Counted from the first letter of the stretch, positions 8,709 through 18,701 are shown. The stretch is DNA of 64,000 nucleotides from Vreelandella neptunia (GCF_000712975.1 NZ_JHQL01000003.1:496001-560000), one strand, 5' to 3'. Notes: a model not told the origin generated them from the letters alone. A program made the numbers and translations.

Positions 8709-9308
8709 TTAAACGGGCAAGTCGTCAACGGTATCGACTACGGCAGCATACAGGTCTCGTGTTGAGGCTAGTGCTCCCTCATGAACCGCTTGAGCTGATA
8801 ATATCTTGCCTTGGTCAGCCTGTAGCGAGCGGGTAGCCGTCGCGCTAGCAACCACTGTGACTTCAAACCCAAGATTAAATGCCCCGTGGGCGGTGGAGTT
8901 GACACACATATGGGTCATGAAACCAGCTAGCACCAGTTTATTGCAGCCGCTCTTTTTCAACTGCGCTTCAAGTTCAGTCTGAACGAAGGCGTTGGGGAAC
9001 GCTTTCGTAATCACCGGCTCGCCAGCGATTGGCTTCACTATATCCGCTATCTGCCCAATGGGCGCCTTGGTATCGTAAGGCGACCCTTCTCCACTATCAT
9101 GCTGAATATGAATGATCGGAATGCCTGCGTCGCGCGCTTTTTCGAGGAGTTTTTTGGCCTCTACCAAGGCTTCTTCCACGCCTTCTAACTGCATGACACC
9201 TTCCCGGTAGGTGTTTTGGCAGTCGATAAGGATTAATGCAGACTCGGAAAGCTTGCTAGGGGAGAGTTCAAGCCCCGAAAGCTCACGTAGCGTGACAGAT
9301 GTGCTCAT
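8709..9308 (-). CDS. Isochorismatase-family cysteine hydrolase
   Basis: A 199-residue cytosolic hydrolase with the complete catalytic triad of the superfamily: Asp29 (ALILIDCQNTY), Lys102 (VITKAFPNAF) and Cys135 (GFMTHMCVNSTA). The cis-peptide region before the Cys is as expected. The family includes nicotinamidases, carbamoylases and isochorismatases; nothing nearby tells which substrate is used. A GGAG-like site (TTAGGAGTTATTAATG on the minus strand) supports the start. Confidence 0.87.
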   Translation of the reverse strand: MSTSVTLRELSGLELSPSKLSESALILIDCQNTYREGVMQLEGVEEALVEAKKLLEKARDAGIPIIHIQHDSGEGSPYDTKAPIGQIADIVKPIAGEPVITKAFPNAFVQTELEAQLKKSGCNKLVLAGFMTHMCVNSTAHGAFNLGFEVTVVASATATRSLQADQGKILSAQAVHEGALASTRDLYAAVVDTVDDLPV

Positions 9309-9483
9309 TAATAACTCCTAAATACTATTGATTAATTATTGTTCAAAAAGCAAAGGCGTCATTGGGCTGCGCCAAGTATGTTGACCAGCGTGAATGACGC
9401 AGAACACAGCGTACATGAGTCGTTATTCAATATCGCTACTGATAGTTGATGAAAACAGAGGTTTCTGTCAATTCGCCAACCAC

Positions 9484-9555
9484 TGTTTGAGAATGGTTTT
9501 GAAGATTGTTTTGAAAATGGTTTTGAAGATAGCTTTAAAGACAATGTTGGAGACA
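9484..9555. repeat. Six imperfect 12-bp tandem repeats
   Basis: Units such as GTTTTGAAGATT, GTTTTGAAAATG, GTTTTGAAGATA and GCTTTAAAGACA follow one another in register between two genes. They happen to fall in a 60-codon open frame (9394-9576) whose product would be repetitive (KIVLKMVLKIALK); I treat it as non-coding. No function is assigned. Confidence 0.6.
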
Positions 9556-9611
9556 GCTGAGCGTGATACCAAATAGTTCATGAGCTGTCTAACTCTCAGG
9601 GGTGACTTGTC

Positions 9612-10019
9612 ATGTCGCAACAGGCGCTGCTGTTATTTCTAGCAGACACCGTTTTGGTCATTCATGTGCTATTTGTGGCCTTTGTGGTACTTGGTCTCAT
9701 TGCTGTCTACGCAGGCTATTTGCTTAACTGGGGTTGGGTGCGTAACCGGACTTTCCGTCTCATCCATCTTTGCGCTATCGGTTATGTAGTCGTGCAGGCG
9801 TGGCTTGGGATCGTTTGCCCACTTACCCGTTGGGAGATGGCACTGAGGGTAGAAGCGGGAGCCGCTACCTATGCAGGCTCCTTTATTCAACACTGGTTGA
9901 ATAGCCTGCTTTATTTCACTGCACCAGAGTGGGTGTTTATACTAATTTATACGGCGTTTGGTAGCTTGGTATTCGCTAGCTGGTTGGTTGTGCGGCCTAA
10001 CAAGCGTCCCCGTCAATAA
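9612..10019 (+). CDS. DUF2784 family membrane protein
   Basis: A 135-residue protein with four hydrophobic segments, opening with a helix containing LADTVLVIHVLFVAFVVLG, followed by NWGWVRNRTFRLIHL and the conserved GIVCPLTRWE segment and a final YTAFGSLVFASW helix. This pattern is that of DUF2784, an inner-membrane family without known function. It has an AGGGGTG ribosome site. It stands alone, 54 bp before lemA, with which it may be cotranscribed. Confidence 0.8.
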   Translation: MSQQALLLFLADTVLVIHVLFVAFVVLGLIAVYAGYLLNWGWVRNRTFRLIHLCAIGYVVVQAWLGIVCPLTRWEMALRVEAGAATYAGSFIQHWLNSLLYFTAPEWVFILIYTAFGSLVFASWLVVRPNKRPRQ

Positions 10020-10073
10020 GTTGTCACGGCCTGTTTTTTTAACTATCAATGTTTACTCTAGGGAAGGGGATAT

Positions 10074-10667
10074 ATGCTCACCACGATCATTATCTTAGTG
10101 GTAGTGGCGATTATCGTGTTTTATGTCGTCGCCATCTACAATCGGCTCGTTTCGCTACGAAACCGTTATCAAAATGCCTTTGCCCAGATTGAAGTACAGC
10201 TTAAGCGGCGGCATGACCTAATTCCTAACTTAGTAGAGACCGCCAAAGGCTATCTGAGCCATGAGCGGGAAACGCTGCAGTCAGTCATTGAGGCTCGCAA
10301 CACGGCAGTGGCCGGACTTAAAGCGGCAGCGGCGAATCCAGGTAGCGCCAAAGCAATTGCTGATCTTGGCGGTGCTGAAGGTGCGCTAACTCAAGCGATG
10401 GGGCGGCTCAATGTCGTCATGGAAGCTTACCCAGACCTGAAAGCCTCGCAAAATATGATGCAGCTGTCAGAAGAGCTCACCAGCACGGAAAACAAGGTGG
10501 CTTTTGCGCGTCAGTCATTTAACGATGCGGTGATGCACTACAACACTTATCGGCAGAGCTTCCCCCCAGTGGCGGTGGCTGGCATGTTTGGGCATGGCCA
10601 AGATGCTTCGCTGTTAGAGTTTGAAGACAGCGCTCAGATCCAGGTGGCACCCAAAGTGTCGTTCTAA
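10074..10667 (+). CDS. lemA: LemA family protein
   Basis: A 197-residue protein with one N-terminal membrane helix (about 2-22) and the family motif YNRLVSLRNRYQNAFAQIEVQLKRRHDLIPNLVETAKGY, then a long helical region and YNTYRQSFPP near the end. LemA proteins are membrane-anchored with the helical body outside; their role is unknown. Pairing with an M48 protease gene 25 bp downstream is common in this family and suggests membrane-protein quality control or stress. Confidence 0.92.
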   Translation: MLTTIIILVVVAIIVFYVVAIYNRLVSLRNRYQNAFAQIEVQLKRRHDLIPNLVETAKGYLSHERETLQSVIEARNTAVAGLKAAAANPGSAKAIADLGGAEGALTQAMGRLNVVMEAYPDLKASQNMMQLSEELTSTENKVAFARQSFNDAVMHYNTYRQSFPPVAVAGMFGHGQDASLLEFEDSAQIQVAPKVSF

Positions 10668-10692
10668 GCTATAGCGCAGGAGCCAGGATTAC

Positions 10693-12651
10693 ATGGATTT
10701 TTTCACTGCTCAGGAACACGCTCAGCGCAAAACCTGGCATCTGGTTATCTTGCTGGTACTGGCAGTGCTGGCGTTGGTGATCGTGACGACATTGGTCGTT
10801 GCCATCGCCTTGCATCTGATGAGTGGTGCAGAACAAACCAGCCTTTCGGCACAGGGAATGTGGTCCGCGCTCTCATTTCAGCTAGTTGCTGGTGTGGCTA
10901 TTGGGGTGCTGGCTGTTGTGGTGCTCGGCGGTCTATTTAAACAACGTCAGCTAAGTGGTGGTGGTCGGGCAGTCGCTGAAGCGCTGGGTGGACGAGAGAT
11001 TAATCTAACGACCCACGACGCCGATGAACGCCGCATTCTCAATGTGGTTGAAGAAATGGCCATTGCATCGGGCACGCCAGTGCCTTCCGTTTATGTCGTA
11101 GAAGAAGAGGGCATTAATGCTTTCGCCGCAGGCTTCCAAACCACCGATGTGGTGATTGGTATTACCCGTGGCACCATCCGCAATCTAACGCGGGAAGAGT
11201 TGCAAGGTGTCGTTGCGCATGAGTTTAGTCATATTCTGTACGGCGATATGCGGCTAAACATACGCTTGGTCAGCATCCTCCACGGTATTCTTCTGATTGG
11301 GCTATTGGGTGGCACTTTGCTACGTAGCATGCGCTATCGGCGTGCTGGCGGCAGTAAACGTAACAACTCAGCGGCGGTAATTTTGGGGCTGGGAGCGGCG
11401 CTAATGGTGGTCGGCTATGCAGGCACCTTTTTTGGCAATCTGATTAAGTCAGCGGTCAGTCGGCAGCGCGAATATTTGGCGGATGCTTCGGCAGTACAGT
11501 TCACTCGTAACCCCTATGGCATTGGTAATGCGCTGGTCAAGATCGGCTCGCATCGTCAGGGTTCCTACCTGAAAGCGCCTCAGGCAGCGGAATTCAGCCA
11601 CCTGTTTTTCGGCCAGGGCATAAAACTGGGGTTGACTCGTATGATGGCGACCCATCCGCCACTTAAAAATCGTATTCAACGGGTAATGCCAGACTGGGAT
11701 GGCCGCTTCGAGGTTCGCTGGCACTCGCAGCAAACTGATCATGACACCCCCGGCTCAGAAGATAGTGAAGATGGCAGTGAAGACCGCTCTGATGCGAAGC
11801 TAAGCAAAGGGACGATGACTGCTGTATTAACCGCAGCTTCTGCTCAAACGGCCATTAACGCCATCGGCCAGCCCACTCAACGCCATCTGGCGCAAGCCAG
11901 GGCAACGCTAGAGGCGCTGCCAGAACGAATCAAAACCGCAGCCCATGAACCTTATACTGCTCGTGCGTTAATCTATGCGCTGCTATTAAGTGATAAACCG
12001 TCAGTTCGTGAGCAGCAGCTAGAGGCATTACAACAAATTGCCTTGCCAGATGTTTATCGCGTGCTAATGGACATTGGGCCAGAAGTATTGAGGTTGGATA
12101 TTGAGTTACGACTGCCGCTAGTTGAATTGGCATTACCAGCCTTAAAGTCACTTTCCGTTGAGCAGGCTCAACACTTTCGCCTCTGTATGGAGCGGTTGAT
12201 CAACGCGGATGGCCACGTCAGTTTGTTTGAATGGACGCTGTATCAGCTGCTGCTGAACAATCTGGGCGAAAAGAACAGTGGACTCGCTCATCTTAAACTC
12301 AGCGATTTACAGCGAGAGTGCCAGCGCCTACTCAGTGTGCTAGCGGCAGCTGGCCAGGATAACCCTGACCAGGATAACCCTGAAGAGGTTAGCGCGGCGC
12401 TTAACGCAGCGGAAAGCGAGCTGCCGTTCGCCTTGTCTGCCACTAACGAAGTAAGTGATATGCGGGCGTTAAGTTTGGCCGTGGAGCGCTTACGGCGCTT
12501 AAAGCCGCTGCAAAAGCCCGTTCTTTTACAAGCCATGGCGCGCTGCATTGAGCATAGCGGGCATATTCGCCCAGCTGAAGCTGAGTTGTTCCGGGTAATG
12601 GCCGATATCCTCGACTGTCCGATGCCGCCACTGTTGTCAGATGAGCTGTAA
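10693..12651 (+). CDS. M48 family metallopeptidase with long C-terminal extension
   Basis: A membrane zinc protease of 652 residues. It has two N-terminal helices (about 16-41 and 64-83), the zinc motif HEFSH (176-180), further membrane segments (about 190-206 and 225-245), and the third ligand region SRQREYLADASAVQFTRNP (about 255). The catalytic part resembles HtpX/Ste24-type proteases, but about 300 residues follow it: an acidic linker (about 350-370, PGSEDSEDGSEDR) and a helical domain. This is roughly twice the length of HtpX. It forms a pair with lemA. The extension may bind substrate or partners. Confidence 0.88.
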   Translation: MDFFTAQEHAQRKTWHLVILLVLAVLALVIVTTLVVAIALHLMSGAEQTSLSAQGMWSALSFQLVAGVAIGVLAVVVLGGLFKQRQLSGGGRAVAEALGGREINLTTHDADERRILNVVEEMAIASGTPVPSVYVVEEEGINAFAAGFQTTDVVIGITRGTIRNLTREELQGVVAHEFSHILYGDMRLNIRLVSILHGILLIGLLGGTLLRSMRYRRAGGSKRNNSAAVILGLGAALMVVGYAGTFFGNLIKSAVSRQREYLADASAVQFTRNPYGIGNALVKIGSHRQGSYLKAPQAAEFSHLFFGQGIKLGLTRMMATHPPLKNRIQRVMPDWDGRFEVRWHSQQTDHDTPGSEDSEDGSEDRSDAKLSKGTMTAVLTAASAQTAINAIGQPTQRHLAQARATLEALPERIKTAAHEPYTARALIYALLLSDKPSVREQQLEALQQIALPDVYRVLMDIGPEVLRLDIELRLPLVELALPALKSLSVEQAQHFRLCMERLINADGHVSLFEWTLYQLLLNNLGEKNSGLAHLKLSDLQRECQRLLSVLAAAGQDNPDQDNPEEVSAALNAAESELPFALSATNEVSDMRALSLAVERLRRLKPLQKPVLLQAMARCIEHSGHIRPAEAELFRVMADILDCPMPPLLSDEL

Positions 12652-12711
12652 AGTCGTGAGAGGGCAGTGCTTGAAGTCTATGGTCTATAAGCAGAGTGAT
12701 AGCCAATATCG

Positions 12712-13431
12712 ATGACTGAAATTACGTATATCTTATTATTATCATTGCTAGCTGGCGCGGCGATGCCCACGGGGGCATTGCTCGCTAGGCTTGATCTTGT
12801 GCATCCTTATTTCTTGGGTACTTCGTGGCGGCATTTCATTGTTGCTTTTGGCGGGGGTGCGCTTATATCGGCAGTCGCTTTGGTGCTAGTTCCTGAGGGA
12901 ACGAGCAAACTGTCTCCTTTGTTTTCCGCATTGTGTTTTGCCGCTGGAGGGGTGTGCTTTTATCTTTTGGATACTTTTTTAAGTAGGCTGAACAGCTCTG
13001 TTGGACAGCTGGTCGCGATGCTTTCTGACTTTATCCCAGAAGCCATTGCTTTAGGCGCAGCCTTTGCCGCTGGAGGAAGCGCTGGATTATTGTTGGCCCT
13101 GTTAATGATTCTGCAAAACTTACCTGAAGGGTTTAATGCTTTTGAGGAGTTAAGCAGTCACTCTCAACTCTCATCAAATAAAATCGTGCTAGCTTTTAGT
13201 GGTTTAGCGTTAGTGGGGCCCGCTTCTGCCGCCACAGGGTATTACTTATTGTCTCAGTATGACGAGTTGATGGGCGCTTTAATGCTGTTTGCCAGTGCGG
13301 GAATCCTTTATTTAGTTTTCCAGGATATTGCACCAGAATCTAAGCTTGCACATCATAGTATGCCTGCAGTGGGTGCGGTTACTGGCTTCTTGCTTGGTTT
13401 AGTCGGCAATATGATGATTGCCGGTGGTTAA
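12712..13431 (+). CDS. ZIP-family metal transporter
   Basis: A 239-residue membrane protein with about seven to eight helices. The paired motifs LSDFIPEAIALGAAFA (about 104-119) and QNLPEGFNAFEEL (about 141-153) correspond to helices 4 and 5 of ZIP transporters, where the first His of the HNxPEG motif is Gln here. ZIP proteins move Zn2+, Fe2+ or other divalent metals into the cytosol. The change at the metal site makes substrate uncertain. No Zur-like site was seen upstream. Confidence 0.78.
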   Translation: MTEITYILLLSLLAGAAMPTGALLARLDLVHPYFLGTSWRHFIVAFGGGALISAVALVLVPEGTSKLSPLFSALCFAAGGVCFYLLDTFLSRLNSSVGQLVAMLSDFIPEAIALGAAFAAGGSAGLLLALLMILQNLPEGFNAFEELSSHSQLSSNKIVLAFSGLALVGPASAATGYYLLSQYDELMGALMLFASAGILYLVFQDIAPESKLAHHSMPAVGAVTGFLLGLVGNMMIAGG

Positions 13432-13436
13432 TAATT

Positions 13437-15353
13437 TCAGCTCGTCTTTTTTCTGACACCGGTACTTTTCTTTTTCGTATAGCTTTTTCTCGACTTACTA
13501 ACACGCTTTGTCTGCCCACTGGCCTCGCCTTGGGCTGTTTGCAGGCTCTGCCTTAGCTTGGCCGCATCGCTGTGGGTAAGTAGTCCGCAAAGATCATCCA
13601 AGAGTGCTTGCTGAAACGCGCCAGGGTCATCCTGCTGTTCTGAGATTGCCCTAAGCCGCTGTTCCCAAAGGGCGGTGCGTTCCGGCGTGCTTACGGCGCT
13701 TGGTAAGGCAGCGATCAGCGCACAGCCCAGCTTGGTGGCACGCAGGGCTTTTTGCTGACGCACCAAGTAGCCACGCTGTACCAGTGTTTCAATAATACCT
13801 GCGCGGGTTGCTTCGGTGCCAAGGCCGTCGGTGTCACGTAGCGTACGGCGCACGTTGGGGTCATCTACGTAGCGACCAATGTTCATCATCGCTTTAATTA
13901 AACTGGCATCAGTGAACGGTTCCGGCGGGCGGGTTTCTTTCTCTTCAACGCCTGCGCCAAGTGCTTGGCAAGCTTCCCCCTGGGTGAGTGGCGGCAGCGG
14001 TGGAGTTTCATCGCGGGTGGTGAAGAGTGGCTTCCAACCGTAATCAAGAATGCTCTGGCCGCGAGCACGGAACGCTTCATCTAACAGGGTGAACTCAGCT
14101 TTCACCTCAAAGGTGCGCAGCGGCCGGTAAAACTGCGCCATCACATTGCGCACAATCAACCGAAATACATGGCCTTCAGTAGCGGAAAGCTGGCTAAAGT
14201 CGGCGGGCTTGCCCGTTGGTGCTAGGGCATGGTGTGCGCCTACTTGTTTGTCGTTCCAGGCTTTTGAGCGCAGGGTAAAGTCGGCTCCATTCAGCCACTG
14301 ACGCAGCGTGTCATCGTTCTGGCAGGCGCTGCTTAAGCTACGTTGGGCCAGCGCTAGATGCTCTTCGGGCAGGTAGCGGCAGTCGGAGCGAGGGTAAGTA
14401 ATTAATTTGTGCTGTTCATAAAGCCGCTGGCAAATATCCAGCACCATCTGTGCGGAAAGCCCATGGCGGCGCGCGGCGTCTACTTGTAGCGCAGAAAGCG
14501 AATAGGGCAGCGGCGGCGCTTGGCGTTTTTCCTGTTGATCGAGGGTGGTTAGGGTGCCCCGAGCGCCGGGAAGCCGTGCTGCTAAGGCATCGGCGGGAGT
14601 GCGATCAATCAGCCGTCCTTGTTCATCTAAGGGCTGGTGCGCTTTAGGTGCCCACCAGGCGCGCAGCTGGCCTTGGGCCACCTGTAAATCCGCCCACAGC
14701 GGGTAGAACGGGTGGGGCTTGAAGTCACGAATGGCATTGTCGCGGCGCACGATCAGCCCCAGTACTGGGGTTTGCACACGGCCAACGGAAAGCACGCCGT
14801 CATGCCCTGCTTGGCGGCCGGTTAGCGTCCAGGCGCGGGTTAAGTTAATGCCGTAAAGCCAGTCAGCACGCGAGCGCGCCTGTGCCGCTTGAAACAGCGG
14901 CTGGTATTCCATATTGGAGCGCAGCTTGGCAAGTGCACGGCTCACGGCGGGTTTGTTAAGGTCGCTGATCAGCAGCCTCTGAACAGGGCCGCGATACTTC
15001 ATGTACTCAATTACTTCCTGCACTAGCAGTTGGCCTTCGCGATCTGGATCGCCAGCGTGGACCACGCTGGTGGCCTGCTTAATCAGCTTGCGAATCACTG
15101 CCAGTTGCCCACGCGCCTTAGGTCGCGGCATCAGTTTCCACTGCTGCGGCACAATGGGCAGCCGGTCTAGTCGCCACTGTTTATCGGCAGGGTCGTAAGC
15201 TTCGGGTGGTGCCTGTTCCAGCAAGTGGCCTAGGCACCACGTTACCGTGGTGTCGCCGCAGACCATAGCGCCATCCTGGCGTTTTGCGCTGCCGGGTAGT
15301 GCGTCAGCAATGGCCCGTGCAAGGCTGGGTTTCTCGGCGATAATCAAGCGCAT
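13437..15353 (-). CDS. topB: DNA topoisomerase III
   Basis: Type IA topoisomerase that cuts and passes single strands, helping to resolve replication and recombination intermediates. The 638-residue protein has the Toprim start MRLIIAEKPSLARAIADALPG and the acidic motif HAGDPDREGQLL (about 98-110), the active Tyr in LITYPRSDCRYLP (about 320), and ends in a Lys/Arg/Ser tail. Length matches E. coli TopB. It is convergent with the ZIP gene, with 5 bp between stops. Confidence 0.95.
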   Translation of the reverse strand: MRLIIAEKPSLARAIADALPGSAKRQDGAMVCGDTTVTWCLGHLLEQAPPEAYDPADKQWRLDRLPIVPQQWKLMPRPKARGQLAVIRKLIKQATSVVHAGDPDREGQLLVQEVIEYMKYRGPVQRLLISDLNKPAVSRALAKLRSNMEYQPLFQAAQARSRADWLYGINLTRAWTLTGRQAGHDGVLSVGRVQTPVLGLIVRRDNAIRDFKPHPFYPLWADLQVAQGQLRAWWAPKAHQPLDEQGRLIDRTPADALAARLPGARGTLTTLDQQEKRQAPPLPYSLSALQVDAARRHGLSAQMVLDICQRLYEQHKLITYPRSDCRYLPEEHLALAQRSLSSACQNDDTLRQWLNGADFTLRSKAWNDKQVGAHHALAPTGKPADFSQLSATEGHVFRLIVRNVMAQFYRPLRTFEVKAEFTLLDEAFRARGQSILDYGWKPLFTTRDETPPLPPLTQGEACQALGAGVEEKETRPPEPFTDASLIKAMMNIGRYVDDPNVRRTLRDTDGLGTEATRAGIIETLVQRGYLVRQQKALRATKLGCALIAALPSAVSTPERTALWEQRLRAISEQQDDPGAFQQALLDDLCGLLTHSDAAKLRQSLQTAQGEASGQTKRVSKSRKSYTKKKSTGVRKKTS

Positions 15354-15548
15354 ACAGTGTGTGGCCCTGGCGTTTGGTCAACAAATTGCCATTTTAGCAG
15401 AACTTGCAACAGGTTAGCGTGTTGCCTATGCCATAGATAATTAAATGGAGTTGTTTTATAAGTGGATGGGTTTATTTTTGTGTATAGTTTTTGTATAAAA
15501 TTAACAAATTGAGTAAGCTGTCAGAAAGCAATTACTGAGGCGGTTTAC

Positions 15549-16796
15549 ATGCGCGAGCGCGGTAGAACACGACGTTTATTAGGGCTAGGTGCCCGCACTG
15601 GCGGGGCGCTGCTGAAAACCCGTTTAGGTGGCCAAGCTGATTGGCGGGCATTGGGTGAAGCGCTGTTTGAAGGGCTTTCTGAACTAAAAGGCCCGGCCAT
15701 GAAGCTGGCGCAAATTATGTCTCAGTGGGATGACCTGTTGCCCCCAGATTTAGCGAACGAACTCGCTCGCTTACAACGTCAGGCAGAGCCCATGCCGTGG
15801 CCGCGTATTCGTGAAGCGTTGGTGCTTCAGTATGGTGATATTGATGAGTATTTTAGCCAAATAGAAGAGCGCCCGTTTGCTAGTGCCTCGATGGGGCAGG
15901 TGCATAAAGCAATCACCCTTGCAGGCGAAACCGTAGTGCTTAAAGTGCAGTATCCTGGGCTTGCGGATGTGCTTGAGAGCGATCTGAAACAGGTGAAACG
16001 TATTATGAGCCTGGGGCGTTGGTTCAAGGTGCCCCAAGCGCGTTTGGATGCGCTCTTTGAAGAGTTAGCGGCGGGGCTGCGTGAAGAGTTAGATTATCAC
16101 GCTGAAGCGCAAGCGCTGGCCCGCTATCGTGAGCGGTATCAGGATAATCCTCAGCTGGTGATACCTGAGCCGCTGTTTGAACTATCTGGGCAGCATGTGT
16201 TGGCGATGCGTTACGTAGGAGGCACACCGCTTCGTGAGTTAGAAAGCACCGATGATGCCACTCGCCAGAAAGTTGCGGTAGCACTGGCTGATTGGATTAC
16301 CGAGGAGCTGTTTACCTATGGTGAGCTGCACGCTGACCCCCATGCCGGTAACTTTGCAGCAGATGCAGAAGGGCGCTTGGTTATCTATGATTTCGGCGCA
16401 GTGATACCAGTGCCGGAAGCGCGCTTGAAAGCCATGATGCAGTTATTAGATGCCACGCTGGCTCAAGACCCCATGGCGATGGATGATGCGCTAATGAAAA
16501 TGGGTGGTCGCCAGGGGCAGGGCGCGCCGCTGGCACTTTATCGGGAGTCTGCAGAATGCGTATCGCCGCTGTTTGCCCCAGGTGAGCAGGATTTCAGTGA
16601 TGTGCGGGTACACCGTCGCTTGCGCGAGCTAACGCCAAAAGTGTGGGCCGCCATGGATCGTCTGCAACCGCCAGCAGATACTTTGCTGCTTTCCCGCGCG
16701 CTGAATGGGCACTATTGGAACTTAGTGCGCCTTAAAGCACGTCTAGATATGCATACCCGCACCGAGCCACTGCTAGCCTGGGCACGCACCCCATAA
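15549..16796 (+). CDS. ABC1/UbiB/ADCK family atypical kinase
   Basis: A 415-residue member of the ABC1 kinase-like family, with the KxGQ-like region GPAMKLAQIMSQWDDLLPP (about 49-67), the Ala-rich loop PFASASMGQVHKA (about 110-122), the nucleotide Lys in VVLKVQYPG, and the catalytic-loop HADPHAGNF followed by IYDFGAV. Bacterial UbiB supports ubiquinone synthesis; this shorter protein without C-terminal membrane helices is more like the ABC1 paralogues. Its exact role is not known. The start ATG is preceded by GAGG. Confidence 0.85.
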   Translation: MRERGRTRRLLGLGARTGGALLKTRLGGQADWRALGEALFEGLSELKGPAMKLAQIMSQWDDLLPPDLANELARLQRQAEPMPWPRIREALVLQYGDIDEYFSQIEERPFASASMGQVHKAITLAGETVVLKVQYPGLADVLESDLKQVKRIMSLGRWFKVPQARLDALFEELAAGLREELDYHAEAQALARYRERYQDNPQLVIPEPLFELSGQHVLAMRYVGGTPLRELESTDDATRQKVAVALADWITEELFTYGELHADPHAGNFAADAEGRLVIYDFGAVIPVPEARLKAMMQLLDATLAQDPMAMDDALMKMGGRQGQGAPLALYRESAECVSPLFAPGEQDFSDVRVHRRLRELTPKVWAAMDRLQPPADTLLLSRALNGHYWNLVRLKARLDMHTRTEPLLAWARTP

Positions 16797-16878
16797 TGAA
16801 TAGCCGCTGCGGGAGCGTCGCCTGTCATGCTAGACTATTGCGCTTTTCAATAGCGTTTTGAAGACAGTGGAGACGGCA

Positions 16879-18699
16879 ATGCTGGCGGTATGGGTCGATC
16901 AACTGCTGGGATTTGCCTCTGGGGCACTCTCGGCAATTAGGCAGCAAGAACACTACCCCGATTTTATGACCTGGGTGCGTGCCGAAGGCGCGGATGCGTT
17001 TAATGGCGATGTGGCAACCGCTCAGGCGCTTGCACCTATTTTATGGTCGCAAACGCCGCTAGAGCGGCTTGATTTTGCAAGCGAACCGTTGGCCACCCCA
17101 GGCCGCAATGAGCCTTGCTGGTGTGATTCAGGGCGCAAGTTCAAACAGTGCTGCTACCGCGTTGACTTCCCCACGGATATACCTGAACAGATGATGTGGA
17201 TGCTTTCCCTGCGTGAGTGGAAGGGCGCTACGCTTAAAGCAGCACTAGAAAGCCAACAAGCACCTGCCCAGGCCCTATTAGAAGCCGGGTTAATTGCTGC
17301 TGAAAGCGGCCAAACCGGGCGTTCAATGCAGATTCTTGAGTCTCTGTTTGATGGCAGTGATTGGTCGCGTTTGCCGGAGCAGGCCGAGCCTGCCTTTGAA
17401 ATTTTGCTAGATATTTATCAAGAGCGTGGCTTTACCCGTAAGCGTGCTGATCTGCTTGACGACGTTATGGAACGCGGCCCGCTGTTTTTGCGCGGTGTAG
17501 CGCTAGAAAGGCTGTGCTTAATGCACCTGGATAACGATGACTTAGACAGCGCCCGTGCCGCGTTCGTAAAAGCGCAGCAGGCACTGCCGGATTCACCGAC
17601 GCTAGCCTATATTGAAGCCATGCTGCTGCTGCATGAAGGCCATGAAGCCGAGGCCAAAGAGCGTGCTAATTTCTGGTATCGCCGTCTTGTTCGTCAGGGT
17701 GAGCTAGATGAAGAGCAGCTTGAATTTCTAGCAGCCCTGGCAGAAAACCCGGGTGCCACCCTAGCCGACCAGCTGTTGAGTGCTGAAGAAGATATGGCGA
17801 CGCCGCTGGTGTCGTTGCAGGCACTGTTAGCTGCACTACCTATCGCTCCAAAGCTTACCATTGAGCAAGATGCCGATTCCGGAAGGTTGCACTACACCAC
17901 CACTGCACGTGAAGAAACCCTGTTTGCGGCCTGGCACGAACAGTTTCAAGTGATGGTCGATGAAGAAGTTGCCTTGGGCTTTCGCGATGATCCGTGGGTG
18001 AATGCAATAGACTGGATGTCTGAGCTGTGTGCTCACCCAGAATGGTTGGATGCCCCCCAGGTAGTGCAAGATTTAACCCTGGCACTGACCAGTCGCTTTG
18101 GTAGCCTGCCGTGGATGGCACCGGGGTTGCTGGAACCGCTGGCGTTGCGCCTTTCCCGCTGGCTAGAGCAGGCTCGCGCTGCAGGTGACGGCAGCCTATG
18201 TTGGGATGATGCAGATAACGCCATGCTACTGCGGACAGGCCTTGCGCTGGTGGTAGGCATGGAGCGCGGAGCGCGCCAGCACTCCCGCGAGTTGGCCGAA
18301 GAGCTGCTCGCTATCGATCCGGAAGACAGCCTCGGCTTGAGGGAGTTGGTACTTGATCAATTATTGCGTGATGACCGCAATGAAGAAGCGCTAGCGCTCA
18401 CTGAGGAGCCTCAAAAAGACGATGGCTCTTTAGAATTGGGGTTATTGATGGGCCGTACTCTAGCCCTGTATCGGTTGGAAAATCACGATGCCGCTGAAGC
18501 AGCACTGGCGGATGTGATCGCCCATAATCGCTACGCCCTTGAGCTGCTATGCGCCGAGAACCCGCGGCCTTCAATGCCTCACGCGGATGGTCAGGTCGAT
18601 CCTGGCTCCCGCGCAGAAGCATGGCAATATCGTACGTTGATGCGTGACCAGTGGCGCACCACGCCAGGAGCGCTGGCGTGGTTAGCGGATCACCGCTAG
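16879..18699 (+). CDS. SEC-C motif protein with TPR-like helical repeats
   Basis: A 606-residue cytosolic protein. Near residues 74-93 it has the zinc-binding SEC-C motif PGRNEPCWCDSGRKFKQCC (Cys at about 80, 82, 91 and 92), the same as at the end of SecA. The rest is helical with TPR-like repeats (for example DSARAAFVKAQQALPDSPTLAYIEAMLLL). I chose the ATG at 16879, which follows GGAG at a good distance; a TTG at 16858 has no such site. Function is unknown; SEC-C often binds partner proteins. It follows the ABC1 gene by 82 bp. Confidence 0.8.
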   Translation: MLAVWVDQLLGFASGALSAIRQQEHYPDFMTWVRAEGADAFNGDVATAQALAPILWSQTPLERLDFASEPLATPGRNEPCWCDSGRKFKQCCYRVDFPTDIPEQMMWMLSLREWKGATLKAALESQQAPAQALLEAGLIAAESGQTGRSMQILESLFDGSDWSRLPEQAEPAFEILLDIYQERGFTRKRADLLDDVMERGPLFLRGVALERLCLMHLDNDDLDSARAAFVKAQQALPDSPTLAYIEAMLLLHEGHEAEAKERANFWYRRLVRQGELDEEQLEFLAALAENPGATLADQLLSAEEDMATPLVSLQALLAALPIAPKLTIEQDADSGRLHYTTTAREETLFAAWHEQFQVMVDEEVALGFRDDPWVNAIDWMSELCAHPEWLDAPQVVQDLTLALTSRFGSLPWMAPGLLEPLALRLSRWLEQARAAGDGSLCWDDADNAMLLRTGLALVVGMERGARQHSRELAEELLAIDPEDSLGLRELVLDQLLRDDRNEEALALTEEPQKDDGSLELGLLMGRTLALYRLENHDAAEAALADVIAHNRYALELLCAENPRPSMPHADGQVDPGSRAEAWQYRTLMRDQWRTTPGALAWLADHR

Positions 18700-18701
18700 C
18701 T

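Noticed and set aside
9394..9576. 60-codon frame over the 12-bp repeats
   Set aside because: Product would be repetitive KIVLKMVLKIALK without any ribosome site; the frame follows from the repeat.
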